5,053 nucleotides of DNA from JAWPNA01 sp045402695 (GTDB lineage Bacteria > Acidobacteriota > Polarisedimenticolia > JACPZX01 > DASXTC01), in assembly GCA_045402695.1 (NCBI GenBank), contig JAWPNA010000377.1:1-5053 (forward strand), given 5' to 3'. Numbering within the stretch: the stretch's first letter is position 1; every line of letters starts with the position of its first letter. The position numbers were made by a program, and so were the translations under genes. The notes beneath the pieces were generated by a model. The model was not told where the DNA came from. It worked only from the letters and a program-made list of their open reading frames with translations, and did no database searches. Below, piece after piece: positions 1 to 5,053 of the stretch.

Positions 1-870
1 CAGCCGGCTCGGGCCGCCGCCATCCTGCGCGGCCTTGTTGCCTGGCTCGACCGCACGCGGCTCCCCTTCGTGCTGGAGCGCGAGACCGCCGCGCTGCTGG
101 GCGGCGAGGCGGGCGGCGTGGGGCGGGAGGCGCTGGCGGACGGATGCGACATGATCATCGTCGTGGGCGGGGACGGCACTCTGCTCTCCGTGGCGCGCGC
201 GATCGGAGCCGGAAGGACTCCGCTGCTGGGCGTCAACCTCGGCAGCCTGGGCTTTCTCACCGAGATCCCCCTGGATGGGCTCTATCCAGCCCTTGAGGGC
301 GTCCTCGCCGGACGCTGTGTGATACAACCGCGCATGCGCCTGCACGCCGAGATTCTCAGAGGCCGCGGCGTCGTGGCCCGTCACGAGTTGCTCAACGACA
401 TCGTCGTCAACAAGAGCGCCCTTGCCCGTGTCCTCGATATCAACGTCGAAGTCAATGGCCGGTTCATGACCACGTTCAAGGCCGACGGCCTGATCGTCTC
501 CACCCCGACGGGATCCACGGCTTACTCGCTGTCCGCCGGAGGGCCGATCGTGGACCCTTCCGTGGATGCCATGATCCTGTGCCCCATCTGCCCGCACACA
601 CTGACCAACAGGCCGGTCGTGGCGCCGGGCGGCAGTCAGGTCGACGTGGGACTGGCCGACAACCACGGCGACGTGTACGTGACGATCGACGGGCAGGTGG
701 GCGCGCCCTTCCTGCCGGGAGATCGAATCCGGATCAGGAAGTCGCGCTACCCCCTACGTCTGATTCACTTCCCCGACAAGGACTACTTCGAGGTGTTGCG
801 GCAGAAGCTCAAGTGGGGCGGACGCGTCCCAGCGAGAAGAGGCGGCAGGCTGCCCAAAGGGTCGCGCTAG
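1..870 (+). CDS. nadK: NAD kinase, 5'-truncated by the window edge
   Basis: NAD kinase phosphorylates the 2'-hydroxyl of NAD with ATP or polyphosphate to make NADP in the cytoplasm. The frame is open from base 1, and the residues before the GTG at 70 already fit the family (a helix ending in WLDRTRLPFVLERETAALL). The true start therefore lies upstream, probably only a dozen or so residues away, and 289 residues are visible. Numbering from base 1, the nucleotide-binding GGDGT is at about 56-60, NLGSLGFLTE at 79-88, the LNDIVV segment (usually NE) at about 131-136, and the signature TPTGSTAYSLSAGGP at about 168-182, followed by CPICPH and TNRPVV. A late DGQ also fits. These are the diagnostic motifs in the right order, with no break. 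The gene converges on the minus-strand gene that ends at 893, and no hairpin terminator is visible between them. The identification is secure; only the start is unknown. Confidence 0.97.
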   Translation, partial: QPARAAAILRGLVAWLDRTRLPFVLERETAALLGGEAGGVGREALADGCDMIIVVGGDGTLLSVARAIGAGRTPLLGVNLGSLGFLTEIPLDGLYPALEGVLAGRCVIQPRMRLHAEILRGRGVVARHELLNDIVVNKSALARVLDINVEVNGRFMTTFKADGLIVSTPTGSTAYSLSAGGPIVDPSVDAMILCPICPHTLTNRPVVAPGGSQVDVGLADNHGDVYVTIDGQVGAPFLPGDRIRIRKSRYPLRLIHFPDKDYFEVLRQKLKWGGRVPARRGGRLPKGSR

Positions 871-892
871 CGAGGAGACACGGGAAGCAGGA

Positions 893-1330
893 TCACGGCA
901 GGACGGCCTGGCCGTACTTCTCGACCATGGCCTTGCGCACTTCGACGGGCGGCTTGCCCTCATTGACGAGCTGCTGGAGGTACTGCTTCATGTCGTGGCT
1001 GCCGGGGGTCTTGTCACACGTGCACGCCGCGAGGACGTCGTCGCATCCGCAGACGCACTTGAGCCCCTCGGCGAGGAGGCGGGCAGGAGGTGTCAGATTG
1101 ATCGGCTCGATGGCGACGCTCGTGGTGATCTCCGTTCCGCGCGCCGGCGGCTGCTGCCCGCCGCCGCCGGAGGTCGCTTCCGGATCCGGTGTCGCGGCCG
1201 TCGCTTGAGGGGCTCCTGGAGTCGCGGAGCCGCCTGACCGTGCCGCGTAGAGGGCCACTCCCACGAGGATCAACAGCGCGCTGAGCGCGGCGAAACCCAC
1301 CGCACGACCCTTCGACAGCCTTCCCAGCAT
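893..1330 (-). CDS. Membrane-anchored CcmH/NrfF-like cysteine-rich protein
   Basis: The protein has 145 residues. Residues 11-30 form one hydrophobic N-terminal helix after a basic start (signal anchor). A low-complexity Ala/Pro/Thr/Gly linker covers about 31-65, and the conserved domain covers 80-145. The domain has LKCVCGC at 90-96, a second cysteine pair CTC at 103-105, then an amphipathic helix and EVRKAMVEKYGQAVL near the end. This resembles the N-terminal domain of CcmH/NrfF/CycL proteins (LRCxxC, then a helix ending in YG..VL), which handle apocytochrome c thiols outside the inner membrane. It differs from them in having CxCGC plus CxC, a membrane anchor before rather than after the domain, and an end right after the YG motif. 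No other cytochrome c maturation gene is in view, so haem-related function is unproven; a metal- or redox-active thiol role is equally possible. The ATG at 1330 is chosen because GAGGAG lies just before it and a strong promoter lies upstream. Confidence 0.82.
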   Translation of the reverse strand: MLGRLSKGRAVGFAALSALLILVGVALYAARSGGSATPGAPQATAATPDPEATSGGGGQQPPARGTEITTSVAIEPINLTPPARLLAEGLKCVCGCDDVLAACTCDKTPGSHDMKQYLQQLVNEGKPPVEVRKAMVEKYGQAVLP

Positions 1331-1333
1331 TCA

Positions 1334-1339
1334 CTCCTC
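1334..1339 (-). promoter_or_regulatory. Ribosome binding site of the CcmH-like gene
   Basis: On the minus strand GAGGAG precedes the ATG at 1330 with only TGA between. The spacing is short, but the match is good and no other Met codon is available near the N-terminus, so it supports this start. Confidence 0.6.
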
Positions 1340-1350
1340 GATTCGCGCAA

Positions 1351-1379
1351 AGTATAGGAAGGGGCCCCGCGATTGTCAA
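1351..1379 (-). promoter_or_regulatory. Sigma70-type promoter for the CcmH-like gene
   Basis: Read on the minus strand, there is a perfect -35 hexamer TTGACA (1379-1374), a 17-base spacer (1373-1357) and a -10 hexamer TATACT (1356-1351, five of six consensus bases). Transcription would start near 1344, giving a leader of about 14 bases that still contains the GAGGAG ribosome site before the ATG at 1330. The spacer holds the 8-base palindrome GGGGCCCC (1361-1368), which may be chance or part of an operator. The -35 box shares five bases with the -35 box of the opposite promoter at 1373-1401. Confidence 0.8.
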
Positions 1380-1401
1380 AGCATCGACACCGGGATAGAA
1401 T
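1373..1401 (+). promoter_or_regulatory. Sigma70-type promoter for the large membrane protein gene
   Basis: TTGTCA (1373-1378) and TAGAAT (1396-1401), each five of six consensus bases, are separated by the ideal 17 bases. The expected transcription start is about 1407-1409, only three to five bases before the ATG at 1412, so the mRNA would be essentially leaderless. This also argues that the in-frame TTG at 1373 is the -35 box and not a start codon. The promoter is back-to-back with the minus-strand promoter at 1351-1379. Confidence 0.75.
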
Positions 1402-1411
1402 CCACACCCCT

Positions 1412-3544
1412 ATGTCCCCACCCAGAAAGACGCAGCCGGCCGCGACGCACCGGAGATGGGAGGTTCTCGCCGCCGCCGCGGCCTTCGCCAGCCTGGCTTT
1501 CCTGATTTCCTCGCTCACGATTTTCAGCATGTCGAACAATGACATCTGGATCCACCTCAAGACCGGCGAAAACGTCCTGAAGACCTGGCACGTGCCTGAC
1601 AAGGACCCGTACTCGTTCACGGCATCCGACCACGACTATGTGGCTCACGAGTGGCTGTCGGGCGTCGTCTTCTACCTTGTCTACGCGGCCGGCGGAGTCA
1701 ACGCGCTCATCTTCTTCAAGGGCGCCGTCATTGCCGCGACCTGCGCGGCGCTATACGGGGCGTGCCGGTTCCGCAAGGATCGCCTCATCGTGCTGTTCCC
1801 GTGTCTCACCCTCATGCTCTTCATCGGATCCGCTCGGTACCTGGAACGGCCGCACATCTTCTCCTATTTGCTCACGGCACTGTACCTGCTGTGCTACTTT
1901 GCGTGGCGGGAGGGAGGACATCGCCGGGTCTGGCTGTACGCCATCCCCGTTCTGCACATTGTCTGGACGAACCTGCATGGCGGTCACTTCCAGGGGATCG
2001 CCTTGCTGGTCATGCTGGCGGCCGCGGAGATCGTGATCTACTGCCGCGCCCGGTGGTTCGGCCTTGCCGTAAAGGATGCGAGCTCACCGTCTGACGTCAT
2101 GCTTCTATGCGCGCTTCCCTTCGCTTCCCTGGCCGCGGCGTTCGTCAACCCGTACGGATACCGCTTGCTGACCTTTCCATTCGAGCTGACAGGCCAGGAA
2201 ATTTTCATGAAGGGGATCTACGAATGGCAGCCCCCCTTCTATCCCAGCTACAACCTCTCCTCGATGTTTCTGTACTACTGCTTCTGGATCTCGATCCTTT
2301 TCGGCTCCTTCCTCCTGGTGCGCGGCCACTCCGAGTTGAGCTCCGGCTCGAGGAACTGGGCCTCAAGCCTCAACCTCGTCCTCGGGCTCCTGTGGGTGGT
2401 GTTCACCTACCAGTTCTTCACGATCTACAAGAAGCAGACCATCACTCCAACTCTGGTGACGCAGGCGTGGTTCTGGTACGCGGTCGTGGCGCTTTTCCTC
2501 CTGGCGAACTTTCACCGCCTCGAGTTCTGGCATGCCGGCATCGTAGCGTTGTTCTTCGCGCTCTCGATGCGGCACAACCGGGGGGTGACCGACGCCTCCA
2601 TCGCGACGCTGCCGAGCCTCTCGCGCAATCTCAACGGCGTGCTCGACAGGCTGAAGAGCCGCCCCGCGGCCCCGGCGACTCGGGCGGTCGTGCTGGCCGT
2701 GATGGCGGCCGGGATGTTCGGGCTCGGCATCTACACCTTCGCCGGGACGTACTACTTCAGCTTCAACCCATCCTCGGGAAGGGAGATGGGGCTCGGCATC
2801 GCGAGCAACATGCCCGTGGCCGCGGTGGACTACATCGTCAGGAACCGGATCACGGGCAACTGCTTCACGGCCTACAACGGGGCCGCGCTGCTCATCAACA
2901 AGATGTGGCCCGAGGTCAAGGTGTCGATGGACTCGAGAAACGACGTCTACGGCGAGACGCTCTACCGCGAGTACCGCGACGCCGTGGGGAGTCCCAATGG
3001 GTTGTCCGGCTACCTGAGGAAGTGGCCCGTGGACTTCTTCCTGATGGCGATTGGCTCCGACGTCAATCCGCAATTCTTCCGATACCTCGACGAATCGGCC
3101 GACTGGGCGATGGTCTACTTCGACGATCGATTCTTCGTGTATCTGAAGAACATCCCCAGGTTCAAGGAGATCATTGAACGCGACGGCTACAAGTTGATCA
3201 AGCCCGCCACCGGAACGATTTCGGAGGTGAGGCCCGAGAGCGCGCCCGCCTGGCTCGCCGAGGCCGACCGCGCCCTGGCGGCGGCGCCCAGGTCCCTGAG
3301 CGCACTCCAGTACAGGAGCAAGGCCCTGATGATGATGGCCCGGTTCGACGAGGCCGCCCAGACCGCGCGAAGGATCATCGAGATCGAGCCGGGCGCCTAC
3401 TACGCCATCGCCGATCTCGCCGCCATCTACATGCAGCGAGGCCAGTCGGACCTGGCCGTCGCGGCCCTGAGGCGCTGCCTCGAGATTCGGCCCAACTCGC
3501 AGGCCTGCCAGGAAATGTTGAACCGGGTCAGAGTCGGCCGCTGA
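1412..3544 (+). CDS. Polytopic membrane protein, GT-C-like, with C-terminal TPR region
   Basis: The protein has 710 residues from the ATG at 1412. The frame stays open upstream to a TTG at 1373, but that TTG lies in the -35 box of a good promoter, so 1412 is preferred; no Shine-Dalgarno is present. Residues 1-445 hold about ten hydrophobic segments: the first at 17-40, others within 83-118, 125-164, 173-210, 229-246 and 284-303, more up to about 390, and the last at about 425-445. Conserved-looking loop motifs are DIWIHLKTG (44-52), DKDPYSF (63-69), HEW (79-81), RPHIFSYL (146-153), WTNLHGGHFQG (185-195), NPYGYR (246-251) and EWQPP (271-275). A hydrophilic domain follows (446 to about 610) with DSRNDVY at 507-513. 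Two to three TPR helix pairs fill 612-705. The layout matches a widespread uncharacterised bacterial family that resembles lipid-linked-sugar glycosyltransferases (GT-C fold), with acidic residues in the first extracytoplasmic loop. Enzymatic activity is inferred. The downstream GT2 gene supports a glycan role. Confidence 0.85.
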   Translation: MSPPRKTQPAATHRRWEVLAAAAAFASLAFLISSLTIFSMSNNDIWIHLKTGENVLKTWHVPDKDPYSFTASDHDYVAHEWLSGVVFYLVYAAGGVNALIFFKGAVIAATCAALYGACRFRKDRLIVLFPCLTLMLFIGSARYLERPHIFSYLLTALYLLCYFAWREGGHRRVWLYAIPVLHIVWTNLHGGHFQGIALLVMLAAAEIVIYCRARWFGLAVKDASSPSDVMLLCALPFASLAAAFVNPYGYRLLTFPFELTGQEIFMKGIYEWQPPFYPSYNLSSMFLYYCFWISILFGSFLLVRGHSELSSGSRNWASSLNLVLGLLWVVFTYQFFTIYKKQTITPTLVTQAWFWYAVVALFLLANFHRLEFWHAGIVALFFALSMRHNRGVTDASIATLPSLSRNLNGVLDRLKSRPAAPATRAVVLAVMAAGMFGLGIYTFAGTYYFSFNPSSGREMGLGIASNMPVAAVDYIVRNRITGNCFTAYNGAALLINKMWPEVKVSMDSRNDVYGETLYREYRDAVGSPNGLSGYLRKWPVDFFLMAIGSDVNPQFFRYLDESADWAMVYFDDRFFVYLKNIPRFKEIIERDGYKLIKPATGTISEVRPESAPAWLAEADRALAAAPRSLSALQYRSKALMMMARFDEAAQTARRIIEIEPGAYYAIADLAAIYMQRGQSDLAVAALRRCLEIRPNSQACQEMLNRVRVGR

Positions 3545-3567
3545 GAGGCGGGGCAGGCGGGCAGCTT

Positions 3568-3596
3568 TTGACGTGCGCGGTCCTCCGTGAGATCCT
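3568..3596 (+). promoter_or_regulatory. Possible promoter for the GT2 glycosyltransferase gene
   Basis: TTGACG (3568-3573, five of six) is followed after 17 bases by GATCCT (3591-3596, only three of six to TATAAT), with a TG at 3588-3589 that gives an extended -10 arrangement. The start of transcription would be near 3603, leaving a leader of about 39 bases. The -35 box is good and the -10 box poor, so read-through from the upstream gene, with no terminator visible, is an alternative source of transcript. Confidence 0.4.
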
Positions 3597-3629
3597 GACG
3601 CCCAACCCGGCCGGCGCCGCGGTATTAAC

Positions 3630-3636
3630 AGGGTGA
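3630..3636 (+). promoter_or_regulatory. Ribosome binding site that sets the GT2 start
   Basis: AGGGTGA at 3630-3636 sits five bases before the ATG at 3642. The in-frame GTG at 3633 lies inside this element and has no comparable site of its own, so 3642 is the better start. Confidence 0.55.
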
Positions 3637-3641
3637 TCGAC

Positions 3642-4625
3642 ATGGACGAAAAGGCTCCCGACCTCACACCGCGCGCCCGGCGTCACCGGTTATCGATCGT
3701 CATCCCGATGCTGAACGAAGAAGCTTCTTTGCCGACTCTCTTTGCCGCTCTCCGCCAGTTGCGTGACAGCCAGAGCGACTTCTCATGCGAGTTCGTCCTC
3801 GTCGACGACGGGAGCTGGGACCGCACTCCGAAGCTGCTCGACGAGGTCGCCGCGGATCCCGACTTCAAGATCATCCACCTCTCCCGCAACTTCGGACAGC
3901 AGTCGGCAATCACCGCCGGACTCGATTACGCCGACGGGGACGCACTGGTGATCGCCGACGCCGACCTGCAGGATCCACTCACGCTCGTGCCCGAGATGAT
4001 GTGGAAGTTCGCAGAGGGGTACGATGTCGTCAACAGTGTCCGCACGGAGCGACGGGGCGAGTCATTCTTCAAGCGCAGAACGGCGGCCCTGTTCTACTGG
4101 CTGATGGGACGCCTGACGTCGTCGCGCCTGCCGATCCTTCAAGGCGACTTCCGCCTCATGAGCCGGCGCGTCGTGGAGGTCCTCAAGCGGCTCCCGGAGC
4201 GGCACCGTTACATCCGCGGTCTTGTCGCCTGGGCTGGGTTCAGGCAGACCTCCATCCCTTACGAGCGGCCGGTCCGGACGGCGGGCGAGACCCACTACAG
4301 CAACACCCGGATGTTCGCGCTCGCGCTCGACGCGATCCTCTCCTTCTCGTGGCTGCCCCTCAGGGCTGCCTTCCTGCTCGGCCTTTTCTGCCTTGGCCTT
4401 AGCGCGACCTTCCTCTTCGTAAACCTCCTTTTGTGGATCTTCACCGATCTGCCGGTGAAGGGATGGCTCAGCCTGGCGTCCCTCATCGTGCTGATGGGCG
4501 GCCTGAACCTCCTGATGGCCGGCGTGATGGGAGAGTACGTGGGCCGGATCTTCGAGGAGGCCAAGGGACGACCGCGCTACATCGTCTCCGCCACGTGCAA
4601 CATCCAGGGGCCGCCACGACCGTGA
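3642..4625 (+). CDS. GT2 polyprenyl-phosphate glycosyltransferase (DPM1/GtrB/ArnC-like)
   Basis: Enzymes of this type transfer a sugar from a nucleotide donor to undecaprenyl or another polyprenyl phosphate at the cytoplasmic face of the inner membrane. The 327-residue protein has the normal length and order. A GT-A fold starts with LSIVIPMLNEE (17-27), followed by FVLVDDGSWDRT (51-62), the characteristic LSRNFGQQSAITAGL (80-94) and the metal-binding DADLQDP (106-112, D106/D108). GDFRLMSRRVV (168-178) and ERHRYIRG (186-193) come next, then the RTAGETHYS loop (212-220). Two membrane helices lie at about 238-266 and 275-296, and the ending GEYVGRIFEEAKGRPRY (297-313) is typical of the family. 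The GETHY segment has His218 where family members usually have Lys. The sugar cannot be read from the sequence. The gene lies 97 bases after the large membrane protein and overlaps the following methyltransferase by four bases. The ATG at 3642 is preferred over the GTG at 3633 because of the ribosome site at 3630-3636. Confidence 0.94.
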   Translation: MDEKAPDLTPRARRHRLSIVIPMLNEEASLPTLFAALRQLRDSQSDFSCEFVLVDDGSWDRTPKLLDEVAADPDFKIIHLSRNFGQQSAITAGLDYADGDALVIADADLQDPLTLVPEMMWKFAEGYDVVNSVRTERRGESFFKRRTAALFYWLMGRLTSSRLPILQGDFRLMSRRVVEVLKRLPERHRYIRGLVAWAGFRQTSIPYERPVRTAGETHYSNTRMFALALDAILSFSWLPLRAAFLLGLFCLGLSATFLFVNLLLWIFTDLPVKGWLSLASLIVLMGGLNLLMAGVMGEYVGRIFEEAKGRPRYIVSATCNIQGPPRP

Positions 4626-5053
4626 AGCCGAGCGTCCATCAAGACGAGGCCGAGTTTCACGACGCGTGGGCGGCGGGCATCAGGCCGGAGGACGTGCCCG
4701 TGCGGGAATCGTTCGAGGCGGCCACGTCACCCGAGAATCGGCACATCCTCCGCTGGCTGGGCCCGCTGCAAGGCTTGAAGCTGCTGGACATCGGATGCGG
4801 AGCCGGGGAGTCGGCGGTCTACTTCTCCCTCATGGGCGCCGACGTGACGGCGATCGACATCTCGCCTGGGATGATCGCTCTGGCGGCGCGCACGGCCCGC
4901 CTCCACGGCGTGGCACCGAACCTGCTGGTCATGCCCGCGGACAACATGACCTTCCCCGACGCGACATTCGACGTCGTGTACGGCGCCAACGTCCTCCATC
5001 ACGTGGACAAAGCACGATGCCTCGACCACGTCGCGCGCGTCCTCAGGCCGGGG
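4622..5053 (+). CDS. Class I SAM-dependent methyltransferase, 3'-truncated by the window edge
   Basis: This is an open frame of 144 residues that continues past the window end. Motif I is LLDIGCGAGESAVYF (54-68), which binds S-adenosylmethionine. The acidic residue after strand 2 is in VTAIDIS (D79). A PADNMTFPD segment (105-113) carries the adenine-contact region, FDVVYGANVLHHV (116-128) is motif II, and ARVLRPG (138-144) is motif III. This is the Methyltransf_11/25 type. The start is GTG at 4622, which shares GTGA with the stop of the GT2 gene, so translation is probably coupled; AGGGG at 4606-4610 lies 11 bases upstream, a slightly long spacing. The N-terminal stretch before motif I (about 50 residues with FHDAWA and a PENRHIL helix) is normal for this group. 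The substrate is unknown. Position next to a glycosyltransferase suggests a sugar or lipid-linked sugar, but quinone, polyketide and small-molecule methylation are possible. Confidence 0.92.
   Translation, partial: MKPSVHQDEAEFHDAWAAGIRPEDVPVRESFEAATSPENRHILRWLGPLQGLKLLDIGCGAGESAVYFSLMGADVTAIDISPGMIALAARTARLHGVAPNLLVMPADNMTFPDATFDVVYGANVLHHVDKARCLDHVARVLRPG

Noticed and set aside
70..72. GTG as the start of NAD kinase
   Set aside because: Family-like residues continue upstream in frame to base 1, so the gene is simply cut by the window edge.
865..872. Palindrome CGCTAGCG over the NAD kinase stop codon, as a terminator
   Set aside because: There is no loop and no T-run follows. It is too short to be a terminator and may be chance.
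579..1208. Plus-strand open frame running from the NAD kinase end through the CcmH-like gene
   Set aside because: It is rich in R, P and A without recognisable domains, and overlaps two genes with convincing protein signatures.
1361..1368. GGGGCCCC palindrome in the divergent promoter region as an operator
   Set aside because: Eight bases of pure G/C symmetry are easily produced by chance in this GC-rich DNA. There is no second copy nearby to suggest a regulator site.
1373..1375. TTG as the start codon of the large membrane protein
   Set aside because: It is the first triplet of a well-placed -35 box, has no ribosome site, and would add 13 charged residues (SKHRHRDR...) unlikely to be translated.
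2107..3177. Plus-strand open frame of 356 codons in another frame of the large gene
   Set aside because: Arginine/proline-rich shadow, with no plausible start context and no domain.
3538..3569. Possible terminator after the large gene: CCGC/GCGG stem and a TTTT run at 3566-3569
   Set aside because: The stem is only four pairs and lies 14 bases from the T-run, so it does not form a credible intrinsic terminator.
2363..3667. Long minus-strand open frame (434 codons) opposite the large membrane protein gene
   Set aside because: Its product is a low-information mix of R, G, H, P, E and V with no motif, as expected for the shadow of a GC-rich coding strand. The plus-strand frame has clear membrane helices and TPRs.
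3785..4402. Plus-strand open frame of 205 codons inside the GT2 gene
   Set aside because: Out-of-frame shadow. The GT2 frame carries all family motifs across the same bases.
4727..5029. Minus-strand open frame opposite the methyltransferase
   Set aside because: The plus frame encodes a clean methyltransferase with motifs I to III; the minus frame shows nothing recognisable.

Overview
The window is a GC-rich, gene-dense piece of bacterial chromosome with five protein genes. The first (NAD kinase) and last (a methyltransferase) are cut by the window edges. The strong GC preference at third codon positions, the type of multi-membrane/TPR protein, and the style of the genes fit an environmental, poorly cultured lineage such as Acidobacteriota or a deltaproteobacteria-like phylum. 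That placement is inference; there is no rRNA or other taxonomic marker. I see no mobile element, CRISPR array, tRNA, rRNA or integration scar, and no gene-free stretch longer than about 90 bases.

Layout. From 1 to 870 (+) runs the NAD kinase gene, missing only its extreme 5' end. Convergent to it, 22 bases away, lies a short minus-strand gene (893-1330) for a membrane-anchored, cysteine-rich protein related to CcmH/NrfF. An 81-base gap separates this gene from a large divergent plus-strand gene (1412-3544) for a 710-residue polytopic membrane protein with a C-terminal TPR region. The gap holds two strong sigma70-type promoters pointing in opposite directions. Their -35 boxes interlock around one base, and all four hexamers are placed with exact two-fold symmetry. 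This is the most striking structure in the window. It also implies that the large gene is translated from a nearly leaderless mRNA.

Downstream, after an 88 to 97-base gap with a weaker possible promoter, comes a polyprenyl-phosphate glycosyltransferase of the GT2 family (DPM1/GtrB/ArnC-like, 3642-4625). Its stop overlaps by four bases (GTGA) the start of a class I SAM-dependent methyltransferase (4622 to beyond the window end).

How the genes may work together. The last three genes look like a small envelope-glycosylation cluster. The GT2 enzyme would load a sugar onto a lipid carrier, the large membrane protein has the layout of a GT-C-like transferase that could use such a carrier, and the methyltransferase is translationally coupled to the GT2 gene. 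This joint role is inferred from family and gene order only. NAD kinase is a housekeeping gene. The CcmH-like protein has no cytochrome c maturation partners in view.
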